Positions 25,425-34,587 of a stretch of 62,290 nt of DNA are shown piece after piece; within the stretch, counting starts at the first letter, position 1, and each line of letters opens with the position of its first letter. The stretch lies in assembly GCA_007695115.1 (NCBI GenBank), contig REEK01000119.1, positions 1 to 62,290 on the forward strand. The letters run 5' to 3'. The notes under the pieces were generated by a model. It saw only the letters and a list, made by a program, of their open reading frames with translations. It had not been told where the DNA came from and did no database searches. Position numbers and translations under genes: made by a program. The stretch is from Sphaerobacteraceae bacterium (GTDB lineage Bacteria > Chloroflexota > Chloroflexia > Thermomicrobiales > Thermomicrobiaceae).

Positions 25425-26402
25425 TTGGAGATTCTCGCCATAGTCATTCCGGGTATCATCCTGGCGCTCCTCCTCTCAACCTGGGCGCACTTTGCGGACG
25501 ATCGCCGCTCGCTTGCGATTTCTATCTACGTCATCTTCGGTCTTGGCGCTCTGGGACTGATCGGACTTGGTGGACTGATCGCCTTGCTGGCTGACCAGCT
25601 GAACGCCCAACTTGAGGAAGATGTATTCGGTGTTCGTTCCGGGCTCTTCATGGTCGCTGCGGGTCTGGCGGTTGGACTGGCGCTGATCCCCCAATTCAGG
25701 CAGTTGCTCGCTCGCGTAACGCCGATCAAACCGACCTCGATGCCAGACATGGTTGGGCTCGTGTTTATTCTGGTCATCCCTGTGGTGATGATCTTCACGA
25801 TCGATGCAACGTTCAGTGACGCCAACGGCGAAACCGAATTCGGCACGGTTGATAACTTCGCTCTGGTCGCTCAGACAGTGCTGCTGGTGGCTATTGCCTT
25901 CTTCGCGGTCGGAGGGGCGATCAATCGAGATTTCAGCAGCGTGCGCGACCGACTCGGGCTGCACATGCCGACGATGCGGCAAGTGGTGATTTCCGTTGCG
26001 CTCGTGGTCCCGTTGCTGATCATCTCCGCGATCGGCGCAGTGCTCACAGATCTGTTTCAGCCGGGATTCACTGACGAGATCGACGATATCGTCGGAGAGG
26101 TCACCGCCGACCTGATCAATGTGCAAGGTGCAATTCTGATCGGTCTATCCGCCGGGATCGGTGAAGAGGTCCTCTTCCGTGGGGCCATGCAGCCGACGTT
26201 CGGTATTGTGATCACGTCGCTCGTGTTCATGCTGATTCACGTTCAGTATGGCTTCAGCTTCATTCTGCTGTCGCTGTTCGCAACCTCGGTGGTTTTCGGA
26301 ATTCAGCGAATCAAGATGAACACCACCTGCTGCATCATCACTCATGCAACATACAATTTCGTGGTCGTGATGTTATCGGTGGTTGCGGCGACTCAAGTCT
26401 GA
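25425..26402 (+). CDS. CPBP family intramembrane metalloprotease
   Basis: A 325-residue multi-pass membrane protein (about eight helices) with the three CPBP/Abi motifs: GIGEEVLFRGAMQ (the EExxxR motif, about residue 247), MLIHVQYG (FxxxH-like) and a late His in ITHATYNF. The family includes type II CAAX proteases, bacteriocin self-immunity proteins and scaffold-like members. The start is TTG at 25425, with AAGGGA about 10 bases upstream. It is divergent from parB and has no partner gene to indicate its substrate. Confidence 0.87.
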   Translation: MEILAIVIPGIILALLLSTWAHFADDRRSLAISIYVIFGLGALGLIGLGGLIALLADQLNAQLEEDVFGVRSGLFMVAAGLAVGLALIPQFRQLLARVTPIKPTSMPDMVGLVFILVIPVVMIFTIDATFSDANGETEFGTVDNFALVAQTVLLVAIAFFAVGGAINRDFSSVRDRLGLHMPTMRQVVISVALVVPLLIISAIGAVLTDLFQPGFTDEIDDIVGEVTADLINVQGAILIGLSAGIGEEVLFRGAMQPTFGIVITSLVFMLIHVQYGFSFILLSLFATSVVFGIQRIKMNTTCCIITHATYNFVVVMLSVVAATQV

Positions 26403-26430
26403 GGCTGCGCCAGATCGCGAACGCTGAGAC

Positions 26431-26459
26431 AGAAAACGGGTGCCATATTGGCGCCCGTT
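26431..26459. terminator. Bidirectional terminator between CPBP and anti-sigma genes
   Basis: AACGGGTGCC (26435-26444) pairs with GGCGCCCGTT (26450-26459; one G-U), with a 5-base loop. The leftward side ends in TTTTCTGT, which is the stronger tail and serves the anti-sigma gene. Confidence 0.75.
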
Positions 26460-26502
26460 CGTGTTATGGATCTACGTTGAGTAGGGGGCGGTTCTGGACT
26501 GC

Positions 26503-28293
26503 CTATAACTCATCGTCGCTGGATTCGGGGTCACCCGAAGCTTCTGGTTCTGCTTCGGCGTCGGGAGAATCGGCCTCTGGTACCGCGGTCGGCTCCGCTT
26601 GGTGGTCCGCATCGGTGCTTAAATCATCGGCATCGCCGGGTCGTTCAGATTCCTTATCAGGGTCTTCTCCCTGATACCCGCCATTCGAGTTGGACCGAAC
26701 CGGGAAAACATCCCAGGTCGAGTCGCTGTAGATGACGTAGACGTTTCCACGACTGAACAACATGATTCCACTGTCGAACTGCTGGATCGCTGCGTCGACA
26801 TTTTCAGTCGGGGCCGATGAAACGGAGTAGCCGATCTGCTGCTGCAGGTTGCTATCCTCGCTCCAGACCTTCCCGAAGGCTCCGCCCGGTTGATAGATCC
26901 CGTCGCCCTTCTCGGTGACTGGGAAGTTGTGCTGGTCCGCGTCGAACGAATTGCTGAGGATGTCGACTCGACCACCATTGACGAACACGAAAATCGAGTT
27001 CCGGTTCTGGTGATACTGTCGGAACATGAATCCTCGCTGGAACTCCTGCTCGGAGGCGAGGAAGGCAAACGAATCCTGCATCGGCGTCCCCAGTGCACGC
27101 TCGACCGATGCGTTCGACCAGTAGACCTCACCAAACGGCCCCCGGACTCCAGGTGGTTCCGGTGGCTGCGTTGGCGCTGGCGTCGATGTCGGCTCCGGTG
27201 TCGGGTCGGGCCGAGGCGTAGCGGTTGGATCCGGAACCGGGGTAGCCGTTGCACGCGGCTGCGTCGGTTCAGGTTCAGGCTCCGCGGTTGGCTCAACCGG
27301 GACCGCTGTTGGCTCTGAATCGCCAGCGTTATCTTGCGCCTCGCCGGAGGACCGTGCAGAGGACTGTGACGGATCCTGCGTCGGTTTTTCCTCAGGTTGC
27401 GCGTCGTCCGATGCCTCGTCCGATGCCTCGTCCGCCTCTCCGGCTTCATCAGATTCCGATTGGCTGGAGGATCGTTCCTCAGTGTTAGTGTTCAGGTCTT
27501 CGTCGTCATCGTCACCCTGGGCAAAGGACCATCCGGAAAAGTCATCGTTGATGCGGTCATCTGGCTCGTTGGCGGATTCCTCGCCTGGAGTTGGCGTTGA
27601 TATCGCAACGTCGGGCGGGCCGGTTCGGAACCTGAGCATCCAGAAGTCGCCGATCGGATTGCCGTGTCGATCACGAGCGTGTTCGAGGACAGTGATGCGG
27701 TAGTCGGTTTCAGGAAGGAGGAGAACGCTGTGGTCATCGGATCGCCCGATGATGAGGGTGTTGCCAGACCAGCTGGTCGGCAATCGGTCCTGCTCTGAGC
27801 TCGGCCAGATCATCAGATTGTCTTCTACCGAGTCGCGATCCATCTGCTTGGAGAACTCAATCTCGATTGGCCGACTGATCGGCCAGTCCTGGGTCGATTC
27901 CTGTGCGGGTTGGGAATTGGCGATCACCGGGATCGAGCGCTGGTCGATTCCATAGGCGAGAAACAGCACCGCAACGAGGAGTCCAACGACTGATGCAGCC
28001 ATTGTCGACATTCCCCAGCGAATACCGGTCCGGCTGGCAAGTTGCAGGATGTAGGGAGGGGGTGGTTTCTCGACGGTTTCCTGGCGAATGAACTTCGCGA
28101 GATGTGGCGGCGGTGCTGGACGTGAAAGCTCTCGGATGCCGCTGCGGAGCCTGGTGTAATCCTGATTGATCTTTTGACATTCCGGACAGACAGCGAGGTG
28201 CGCTGAAAGCTGAACGAATTCTTGTTCGTCCAGGTCTCCATCAAGGGCAGCCGAAATCAACGGCTTGATGGCATCGCACTCTCTGCGGTTCAT
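26503..28293 (-). CDS. Membrane anti-sigma factor with large extracellular region
   Basis: 596 residues. The N-terminal anti-sigma zinc domain has His32-x3-Cys36-x2-Cys39 (HLAVCPEC). One transmembrane helix (about 93-115) follows, then an Ig-like domain of the SbsA/Big_5 kind (about 130-232; RPIEIEFSKQMDRDS, TDYRITVLEHARDRHGNPIG). Next is a long Asp/Glu/Ser then Pro/Thr low-complexity linker (about 235-385), and a C-terminal module (GPFGEVYWSNASVERALGTP, FQRGFMFRQYHQNRNSIFVF, NVYVIYSDSTWDVF). That module resembles domains common on Chloroflexota exoproteins. An acidic tail ends it. Its ATG overlaps the sigma-factor TGA (ATGA). It should hold the sigma factor at the membrane until an outside signal, or proteolysis, frees it. 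Confidence 0.85.
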   Translation of the reverse strand: MNRRECDAIKPLISAALDGDLDEQEFVQLSAHLAVCPECQKINQDYTRLRSGIRELSRPAPPPHLAKFIRQETVEKPPPPYILQLASRTGIRWGMSTMAASVVGLLVAVLFLAYGIDQRSIPVIANSQPAQESTQDWPISRPIEIEFSKQMDRDSVEDNLMIWPSSEQDRLPTSWSGNTLIIGRSDDHSVLLLPETDYRITVLEHARDRHGNPIGDFWMLRFRTGPPDVAISTPTPGEESANEPDDRINDDFSGWSFAQGDDDDEDLNTNTEERSSSQSESDEAGEADEASDEASDDAQPEEKPTQDPSQSSARSSGEAQDNAGDSEPTAVPVEPTAEPEPEPTQPRATATPVPDPTATPRPDPTPEPTSTPAPTQPPEPPGVRGPFGEVYWSNASVERALGTPMQDSFAFLASEQEFQRGFMFRQYHQNRNSIFVFVNGGRVDILSNSFDADQHNFPVTEKGDGIYQPGGAFGKVWSEDSNLQQQIGYSVSSAPTENVDAAIQQFDSGIMLFSRGNVYVIYSDSTWDVFPVRSNSNGGYQGEDPDKESERPGDADDLSTDADHQAEPTAVPEADSPDAEAEPEASGDPESSDDEL

Positions 28294-28877
28294 GTAGCTG
28301 ATTGATCCTCCACCGCAAGGTAGATGCGGCGAAACTCTTCTCGTCCCCGGAAAAGCACTGATTTGACTGCGGAACGAGAGAGACCCATAATCTGCCCGAT
28401 TTCTTCACAGGACATGCCTTCATACTCGCGGAGGATCAGGGCCATACGGTTGCGCGGGCTCATCTGGCTGATTACCTGCTGGACGGTCATTTGCGTCTCA
28501 CTCCGGAGCGCATTGCTCTCGGGTTCGTCCAGTGGTCTTCCATGCAGCAAATGCTCGTGCTTGTGGGATTCCCACGGCAACCAGCGTATTCGCTGCCGGC
28601 GACGCAATACATCCAGACAGGCATTCGAAGCAATGCGATGCAGCCAGGCTGAGATGTTCAGGTCATCGTTGGTCTGTGACAATGCTTTGTAGGCGCGAAT
28701 GAAACAATCTTGTGTCAGATCGTTCGCGTCTTCTGCATTGCCCATCATGCGATAGATGAAGCCATAGATCTGGCGCTCATACAGTTGAAAGATTGCCTCG
28801 AACGCTGCCTGATCGCCAGCCTTGGCTCGAGCTATCCATACTGATTCATCGACCGCAGCAACCGCGTAACTGTCCAT
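28290..28877 (-). CDS. ECF-type RNA polymerase sigma factor
   Basis: A 195-residue group 4 sigma factor. Region 2 includes FEAIFQLYERQIYGFIYRMM and NDLTQDCFIRAYKALSQ (-10 recognition). Region 4 is REYEGMSCEEIGQIMGLSRS followed by AVKSVLFRGREEFR (-35 recognition helix-turn-helix). The ATG at 28877 has GGAGG 7 bases upstream; an in-frame start at 28937 has none. It is co-translated with its cognate anti-sigma gene by a 4-base overlap. ECF sigma factors often drive their own operon, but no matching bipartite promoter could be assigned by eye. Confidence 0.93.
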   Translation of the reverse strand: MDSYAVAAVDESVWIARAKAGDQAAFEAIFQLYERQIYGFIYRMMGNAEDANDLTQDCFIRAYKALSQTNDDLNISAWLHRIASNACLDVLRRRQRIRWLPWESHKHEHLLHGRPLDEPESNALRSETQMTVQQVISQMSPRNRMALILREYEGMSCEEIGQIMGLSRSAVKSVLFRGREEFRRIYLAVEDQSAT

Positions 28878-29112
28878 GCAAGGACCTCCGCACAAGTAGA
28901 ACGATTGCACGCGTTCCCGGTTGCAAGGGATCACCACTGGCGTGAACTGATCCCGGGGATCACGCTCTTCTTAACGGAATGTTTGACATCATTACAAGCA
29001 CAGCGGGGGTAAAAGGCGGTCGCGACTCTATGCGACGCTTGTACGAATCTGAGACGAATCTCGCGCTTTCCCGTCTTGACGGGCAGCACGCTCCCTCCCC
29101 CGGTTGGCTCAG

Positions 29113-29121
29113 TGCTACAAT
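29113..29121 (+). promoter_or_regulatory. Extended -10 promoter before the methionine/folate fusion gene
   Basis: TG-C-TACAAT (hexamer 29116-29121) lies about 62 bases before the start at 29184. The 306-base gap 28878-29183 between the divergent sigma gene and this gene otherwise shows GC-rich sequence with no recognisable gene, repeat or riboswitch. A SAM or cobalamin riboswitch was looked for and not seen. Confidence 0.4.
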
Positions 29122-29183
29122 TCTGACAGATCCCACCGTCCGTGAAAAGGGGTCGTACGTACGAATTTGAGGGAATCCACCTG

Positions 29184-31079
29184 ATGGCCCACCCATTTGT
29201 GACGCGTTTGTCACAAGGAGTAATGCTTTGTGACGGTGCAATGGGCACTGCGATCCATGATCGCGGCGTTCCGTTCGATGTCTGCTTCGACGAACTCAAC
29301 CTTACCCAGCCCCAGATGATCGTGGAAATTCACCGCGAGTACATTGCCGCGGGCGCCGAGATCATCGAGACCAATACCTTCGGCGGAAATCGCTTTCGCC
29401 TGAGTGAACATAATCTTACTGACCGGGTTCGCGAAATCAATCTGCGAGGGGCAAAACTGGCCCGCGAAGCGCGTGAAGTCTCCGGGCAGCCAGTTTTCGT
29501 GGCTGGCTCGATTGGCCCAACTGGTCGAACGGTGGAACCGATTGGAACGGCACGCCAGGGCCCGGTTCGCGATGCGTTTCGCGAACAGGTCGAGGCGCTC
29601 CTCGAAGGGGGCGTCGACCTGCTGATGATCGAGACGATCTCCAGCCTGGATGAAATGCGTCTGGCGGTCGAGGCGGCCCGTGCTGGTTCCGATCTACCGA
29701 TCGTCGCGCAGATGACTTTTGCCGATGACGGCCGGACGATAGGCGGCAATACCGTTGCTGATGTCGTTGAGATGCTCTCCAGCTTCAATGTCGATGTTAT
29801 CGGCGTGAACTGTAGTGTCGGGCCGCGGCACACAGTTGACGTGCTGAAAGAGTTGACCGTGGTCGGGGGGCCGGAGATTCATTACTCCGGGCAGCCGAAC
29901 GCTGGTTTTCCGGCACAGGTTGGTGATCGGGTCATGTATCCGTCATCGGCCGAATACTTTGCTGGATACGCCAGGGAGGCAGTCGGGCTTGGACTTTCGA
30001 TTGTCGGCGGATGTTGTGGCACAACACCACAGCATATCCGTGCAATGCGGACGGCAATCGATCAGGTCGAGCAGGAAGACGCATCGCAGTCATCGACGCC
30101 GGCGATCACCGTCCGGGACAGTTCAAGAGCCGCGGCAGTCTACGCCTATGAGGGGCCGACATTGCTGGCGCAGAAGCTCGGCAAAGAGTTCGTGATCAGC
30201 GTGGAAGTCGATCCTCCCAAAGGCCTGAACCCGACAAAGACGCTCGCTGGGGCACGTTTGCTCAAGGATGCCGGAGTCGAGTTCATCAACGTTGCCGATA
30301 GCCCGATGGCCCGGGTAAGGATGAGCGCCCTGACGCTCTGCTACCTGATTCAGCATGAGGTGGGTGTGGAAACGATTCTTCACTTCACTACCCGGGATCG
30401 CAACCTGATGGGCCTGCAGTCTGACCTGATCGGCGCTCACGCAGTCGGAGTGCGAAACATCATTGCGTTGACTGGCGATCCGCCAAGCCTCGGTGACTAT
30501 CCGGATGCCACTCCGGTCTACGATGTCGACTCGGTTGGTCTGGTGCGCGTGATCAAGAAGTTCAACGCCGGGACGGATTCGGCGGGGAGTTCGATTGGCC
30601 AGGAGGCGAGTTTCACTGTGGCGGTTGCCGCTGATCCAACTCGCCCGGATCTCGAAGAAGAGGCCGATCGGCTCAGTCGGAAGATCGGCAACGGCGGTGA
30701 TCTGGTGATGACTCAGCCGGTGTTCGATTTCCAGACCTGGATCGATTTTCTTCAGATCTACGAGCGGAAGTATGGGCCGATCCCTGTGCCGGTGCTGCTG
30801 GGCGTGTTGCCACTGCAAAGTACTCGACATGCCGAGTTCCTGCACAACGAAGTGCCAGGTATCCGGCTGACGGATACCGCGCGAGAACGTATGCGGCTGG
30901 CTGGAAACAAGGGCCGTGTCGAAGGGGTAAAGCTCGCTCAGGAGTTAATCCTGCAGGCCCGGGAGTCCGTACACGGAATCTACATCATGCCGTCCTTCGG
31001 CCGATACGAGGTAGCAGCCGAGACGGCATCGATCATCACTGATCGACAGTTGGCGTCGTCGTTGTCGAATAACTCGTAA
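29184..31079 (+). CDS. Bifunctional homocysteine S-methyltransferase / methylenetetrahydrofolate reductase
   Basis: A 631-residue fusion. Residues about 1-300 are a Zn-dependent homocysteine S-methyltransferase barrel: MLCDGAMGTAIHDRG, ETNTFGGNRFRL, the first zinc Cys in GVNCSVGP and the paired Cys in GGCCGTTPQHIRAM. Residues about 330-631 are a flavin MTHFR: FVISVEVDPPKGLNP, TLHF-like ILHFTTRDRN, ALTGDPPSLGDYPD, MTQPVFDF. The enzyme would make 5-methyl-THF and use it, or another methyl donor, to make methionine. It lacks cobalamin-binding and activation domains, so it is not a full MetH. The ATG at 29184 is chosen over an in-frame start at 29142; GAGGGA lies about 10 bases upstream. Confidence 0.93.
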   Translation: MAHPFVTRLSQGVMLCDGAMGTAIHDRGVPFDVCFDELNLTQPQMIVEIHREYIAAGAEIIETNTFGGNRFRLSEHNLTDRVREINLRGAKLAREAREVSGQPVFVAGSIGPTGRTVEPIGTARQGPVRDAFREQVEALLEGGVDLLMIETISSLDEMRLAVEAARAGSDLPIVAQMTFADDGRTIGGNTVADVVEMLSSFNVDVIGVNCSVGPRHTVDVLKELTVVGGPEIHYSGQPNAGFPAQVGDRVMYPSSAEYFAGYAREAVGLGLSIVGGCCGTTPQHIRAMRTAIDQVEQEDASQSSTPAITVRDSSRAAAVYAYEGPTLLAQKLGKEFVISVEVDPPKGLNPTKTLAGARLLKDAGVEFINVADSPMARVRMSALTLCYLIQHEVGVETILHFTTRDRNLMGLQSDLIGAHAVGVRNIIALTGDPPSLGDYPDATPVYDVDSVGLVRVIKKFNAGTDSAGSSIGQEASFTVAVAADPTRPDLEEEADRLSRKIGNGGDLVMTQPVFDFQTWIDFLQIYERKYGPIPVPVLLGVLPLQSTRHAEFLHNEVPGIRLTDTARERMRLAGNKGRVEGVKLAQELILQARESVHGIYIMPSFGRYEVAAETASIITDRQLASSLSNNS

Positions 31080-31090
31080 CGTGCTAGAAT
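31062..31090 (+). promoter_or_regulatory. Promoter of rplS
   Basis: -35 TTGTCG (31062-31067), a 17-base spacer, then -10 TAGAAT (31085-31090) with extended TG at 31082-31083. The -35 lies inside the end of the preceding gene. The leader to the rplS ATG is about 70 bases. Confidence 0.75.
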
Positions 31091-31169
31091 CCACAGGTCG
31101 CGCTCATGCGCGGCTTCTTGCTGTTTGACGACTTTGATGACCGAAACGTCGGGGAGATAGAGGCAGGCG

Positions 31170-31541
31170 ATGGTAGACACAATCCGGGAAATCGAACAGG
31201 AATTCTTGAAGGAAGATATCCCGAATTTTGGCCCCGGCGATAACGTTCGCGTTCATTATCGTGTCGTTGAGGGTACTCGGGAGCGTATTCAGCCGTATGA
31301 AGGTGTTGTGATCAGGCGTCGCGGTGGCGGCATCAACGAGAACTTCACCGTTCGCCGTATTGCCTCCCATGGCATCGGTGTTGAGCGTACCTTCCCGATC
31401 CACAGCCCGCGCATCGATCGCATCGAAGTACTGCGACATGGCCGTGTTCGACGTGCCAGACTGTACTACCTTCGTGGCCGCACCGGTCGCGCAGCTCGAA
31501 TTGTCGAGCGGCGTCGAAGCGGTAGCAGCGTGATGCGCTAG
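31170..31541 (+). CDS. rplS: Large ribosomal subunit protein bL19
   Basis: 123 residues, close to the family's usual 115-120. The conserved blocks are [60 protein letters not shown], and [20 protein letters not shown]. It binds near the 30S interface of the 50S subunit. It has its own promoter and terminator rather than lying in an rpsP-rimM-trmD-rplS operon; rnhB follows on the same strand, another common neighbour of rplS. Confidence 0.97.
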   Translation: MVDTIREIEQEFLKEDIPNFGPGDNVRVHYRVVEGTRERIQPYEGVVIRRRGGGINENFTVRRIASHGIGVERTFPIHSPRIDRIEVLRHGRVRRARLYYLRGRTGRAARIVERRRSGSSVMR

Positions 31542-31564
31542 CGCATTCCAGATTCGAAATTCCG

Positions 31565-31598
31565 ACGGGCGGTGCTCAGGCACCGTCCGTTTCTGTTT
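31565..31598 (+). terminator. Intrinsic terminator after rplS
   Basis: ACGGGCGGTGC (31565-31575) pairs with GCACCGTCCGT (31580-31590; one G-U), with a 4-base loop and a TTCTGTTT tail. Confidence 0.85.
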
Positions 31599-31648
31599 AA
31601 TCTCTCTGTATCTGTACCTTCTGTCGGGATGCTGGTATCGTGTCGGCT

Positions 31649-32302
31649 ATGAGCAGCGCTGGACTACCGTTCGATCGAGAACAGCGACTCTGGGCACAGG
31701 GTTTCAGCCGGGTTGCCGGCGTGGACGAGGCCGGGCGTGGGTGCCTTGCTGGCCCAGTCGTTGCCGCGGCGTGCATTTTGCCCGCCGGATGCGATCCGCT
31801 CGAAGGCGTGCGCGATTCCAAACTGACGAAACGCTCGGAACGGTCCGCGCTTGCCCAGATGATCCGCGAACGGGCGCTCTCGGTGGGCATTGCCGCCGCT
31901 TCGAGGCGTGAGGTCGATCGACTCAACATTCGCGTCGCCTCGGTTCTGGCGATGCGCAGAGCCCTCACTCGAGCAGGAATCTGGAACTACGCCCTCATCG
32001 ATGGCCCGTTACCCCCTGAGTTCGCCCACGACCCGGCTGAAGGCATCATCGACGGTGACGCGCTCTGTGTCTCGATCGCCTGCGCTTCGATCCTCGCCAA
32101 GACACTTCGGGATGATCTGATGGCAAAACTGGCACTGCGACACCCTCAGTATGGGTGGGAGCGCAACGCGGGATACGGCACCGCTGCCCATCGAGAAGCA
32201 TTGCTGGAGCACGGCCCGACCCGGCATCATCGTCAGAGCTTCCGACCGGTTTCGCAGCTATCGCTGCCTCTGCCACCATCCGGGAACGGCGGTCGTTCAT
32301 GA
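31649..32302 (+). CDS. rnhB: Ribonuclease HII
   Basis: A 217-residue RNase H2 that cuts at single ribonucleotides in DNA and at RNA:DNA junctions. Active-site residues are in [14 protein letters not shown] (Asp-Glu), the Asp of [19 protein letters not shown], and [12 protein letters not shown]. The ATG at 31649 or an in-frame GTG at 31640 could be the start; neither has a strong ribosome site. Its TGA overlaps the ATG of yraN (ATGA). With the RNase HI variant at 9816, the genome has two RNase H types in this window. Confidence 0.95.
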   Translation: MSSAGLPFDREQRLWAQGFSRVAGVDEAGRGCLAGPVVAAACILPAGCDPLEGVRDSKLTKRSERSALAQMIRERALSVGIAAASRREVDRLNIRVASVLAMRRALTRAGIWNYALIDGPLPPEFAHDPAEGIIDGDALCVSIACASILAKTLRDDLMAKLALRHPQYGWERNAGYGTAAHREALLEHGPTRHHRQSFRPVSQLSLPLPPSGNGGRS

Positions 32303-32673
32303 CCACTCCACGGCAGCGCCTCGGTGATAGCGGTGAACGACTTGCCGAACGTCACCTCGAGTCACTGGGCTGGCGCATACTTGCCCGGAAGTGGCGCGGA
32401 TCGTCCGGAGAAGTCGATCTGATTGCCGATGCCGGAGACCTGATCGTTTTCGTAGAGGTGAAAACGCGACGAGGAGAGTCTCACGGTCGGGCGGAAGAAG
32501 CGGTATCGCCCGCAAAATGTGGAAGACTGATACTGCTCGGTCAGCAATTTCTGTCGCTTGACGACGCATTGGCTGATCGGCTCTGGCGTGTCGACCTGAT
32601 TGCGATCACGCTGGGACGTGACGGGACTGTGATTCGCGTGAACCACATAGAGGATGTCTGTCGAGACGAGTAA
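32299..32673 (+). CDS. YraN family (UPF0102) endonuclease-fold protein
   Basis: 124 residues with the YraN pattern: GERLAERHLESLGWRILARK, SGEVDLIADAGDLIVFVEVK and TRRGESHGRAEEAVSP. This is a restriction-endonuclease-like fold with Asp and ExK (GEVDLI...EVKTR). The biological role is poorly known. It commonly follows rnhB, as here, with a 4-base ATGA overlap. Confidence 0.92.
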   Translation: MTTPRQRLGDSGERLAERHLESLGWRILARKWRGSSGEVDLIADAGDLIVFVEVKTRRGESHGRAEEAVSPAKCGRLILLGQQFLSLDDALADRLWRVDLIAITLGRDGTVIRVNHIEDVCRDE

Positions 32674-32728
32674 CCCGGGTCCACATCTCGACTTCCGGGG
32701 ATACTCGAGCGGGAAGGAACCTGTGAAC

Positions 32729-33937
32729 ATGAGCGTAACCAGCGACCAGGTAGCGGCGATTCGATCAGCCGCAGAGAAATACTACGAGCCGATGATCAAG
32801 TTTGCCCAGGAATCGGTTCGGACCAAGAGCCTCTCCGGTCAGGAGCAGGACATGGCGAAGCTGCTCAAGGATGAACTGGAGAAGCTCGGCTATGACGAGG
32901 TCTGGATCGACGACGTTGGAAACACGATCGGCAAGTGGACTGGAAGTGGCTCGGGAAAGAGCGTCCAGTTCAACAGCCACATCGACCATGTTCATGAAGG
33001 CGATCCCGGGCTCTGGTCCCGGCCACCGTATGATGCTGTGATCGAAGATGACGTGCTGTATGGTCGCGCTGCGAGCGACGTCAAGGGTGGTCTGGCTCCG
33101 CAGGTGTACTTGCTGCCTGTTCTGAAAGAGGCCGGACTGGCACCGGTTGGCGATGTCTACATCACCGGTGTGGTGCTGGAAGAAGTTGGCGGATTCGGCG
33201 CTTATCACCTCTGCAAGACCATGCCGACCGATCTGGCAGTTCTCAGTGAGGCGTCAAATAACGAAATCCGACGCGGACACCGGGGCCGCAACGGTGTTCA
33301 GGTGACCTTCACCGGCCTGTCGGTTCACGCCAGTGCCCCGTCCCGGGGACACAATCCTCACTACGCACTGGCCCGTTTCCTTCAGAAGGTCGAGACGCTG
33401 GAGATGAAGCCGCACAGCACGTTCGGCGGCTCCACCGTTGCCCCGACGCTGATCAGCACCGATCAGACCAGCGGCAACGTAACTCCAGGTGCTCTGACTG
33501 TGCTGCTGGACTGGCGCTCGATCCCTGGTGAGTCGCACGACGAAGTAAAAGAGGTGGTCTACGAGATCGCCAAGGCGTCCGAGATCGAGGGTGTAACCGC
33601 AACGGTCGACGTGATCATGCGCCCGGTGTCGACCTACACCGGGATCGCCGCCGAGATGCCACCAACGCGCGGCTACGAAGTGGATGCCGATTCTCCAATC
33701 GTCTCCGCGGCAGTGGAATCGCTCGGAACCGCGTTCGAGAAGGAGATCCCGACCGGAGTCTGGCAGTTCGCCACCGACGGTGGCCATCTGAACCATTTCG
33801 GGATTCCGACAATCGGCTATTCCCCCTGCGAAGAGCACTTCGCCCATACGATTCACGATCAGGTGAGCCTGGCGAAGATGCGTGATTCGCTTATCGGACA
33901 TTCGGTGCTGGCCCTCGGCCTGACGGCGATCAAGTAG
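32729..33937 (+). CDS. M20 family peptidase (YgeY/HyuC-like)
   Basis: A 402-residue zinc hydrolase. The motifs are FNSHIDHVHEGDPGLW (His, Asp), YGRAASDVKGGLA (bridging Asp), VLEEVGGFGAYH (Glu pair), and later HRGRNGVQ and TDGGHLNHFGIPTIGY. The overall pattern fits the group that includes YgeY and N-carbamoyl/hydantoin-related enzymes; the substrate is not known. The ATG at 32729 has AAGGA about 10 bases upstream; GTG at 32723 is an alternative. It follows yraN closely on the same strand and precedes moaB. Confidence 0.88.
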   Translation: MSVTSDQVAAIRSAAEKYYEPMIKFAQESVRTKSLSGQEQDMAKLLKDELEKLGYDEVWIDDVGNTIGKWTGSGSGKSVQFNSHIDHVHEGDPGLWSRPPYDAVIEDDVLYGRAASDVKGGLAPQVYLLPVLKEAGLAPVGDVYITGVVLEEVGGFGAYHLCKTMPTDLAVLSEASNNEIRRGHRGRNGVQVTFTGLSVHASAPSRGHNPHYALARFLQKVETLEMKPHSTFGGSTVAPTLISTDQTSGNVTPGALTVLLDWRSIPGESHDEVKEVVYEIAKASEIEGVTATVDVIMRPVSTYTGIAAEMPPTRGYEVDADSPIVSAAVESLGTAFEKEIPTGVWQFATDGGHLNHFGIPTIGYSPCEEHFAHTIHDQVSLAKMRDSLIGHSVLALGLTAIK

Positions 33938-33976
33938 CCCGGTTGCATCCGGACACGTTGAGAGAGAAAAGAGAGT

Positions 33977-34486
33977 ATGAGCGCTTCCACACAGGAGCAT
34001 CGCGAGCAGGCACCGGAGAGCATCAACTGCGCCGTGGTGACCGTCAGCGATACACGAACGGAAGAGACCGACAAGAGCGGCAAGATCATCAAGGACGTGC
34101 TGGCACAGGCAGGTCATCAGATTATCGACTACCGGATCATTCCGGATGAACCGGACCAGATCGGGCCGTTGCTGGATGAGCTGGCTTCCCGGTCCGACTC
34201 AGATGCAATCATCTTCAACGGCGGAACGGGGATCGCTCCCCGGGATACCACGTTCGATGTGATCGACCGAATGCTGGAGAAGAAGCTGGACGGGTTCGGT
34301 GAGCTGTTTCGGTGGCTGAGCTGGTACGAGATCGGCCCAGCGGCAATGCTTTCCCGAGCCACTGCCGGTACTTACAAGAACACGCTGGTGTTTCTGACGC
34401 CGGGTTCCAGCAATGCCGTCAATCTGGCCATGGAGAAACTCATCGGGCCAGAAGTGGCCCATATGGTCTTCGAGGTTCGAAAGTAG
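33977..34486 (+). CDS. moaB: MoaB/Mog family molybdopterin protein
   Basis: 169 residues of the MoaB/MogA fold, which adenylates molybdopterin. The segments are NCAVVTVSDTRTEETDKSGK, IIFNGGTGIAPRDTTFDVI (the GGTG and PRD signature), RWLSWYEIGPAAMLSRATAG, and LTPGSSNAVNLAMEKLIGPE. The ATG follows AGAGAG. It acts downstream of MoaA, whose gene lies about 4.5 kb to the right in the same direction. Confidence 0.92.
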   Translation: MSASTQEHREQAPESINCAVVTVSDTRTEETDKSGKIIKDVLAQAGHQIIDYRIIPDEPDQIGPLLDELASRSDSDAIIFNGGTGIAPRDTTFDVIDRMLEKKLDGFGELFRWLSWYEIGPAAMLSRATAGTYKNTLVFLTPGSSNAVNLAMEKLIGPEVAHMVFEVRK

Positions 34487-34519
34487 GCCTGTCTACCAGC
34501 AACGAGCAGTTCGAGATCA

Positions 34520-34558
34520 GCCGCCGGTGTAGTCTGGTAACATCGGCGGCGTTGTATT
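34520..34558 (+). terminator. Hairpin terminator after moaB
   Basis: GCCGCCGGTG (34520-34529) pairs with CATCGGCGGC (34541-34550; one G-U), with an 11-base loop, followed by GTTGTATT. It lies just before hisS, so hisS may also be tuned by read-through. Confidence 0.5.
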
Positions 34559-34587
34559 GAGTGATCGACGATGAGAGGTACCAAGCC

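Noticed and set aside
28878-29183. SAM, cobalamin or other riboswitch before the methionine/folate fusion gene
   Set aside because: No conserved core sequence of a known class could be found by eye; only a -10-like element was seen.
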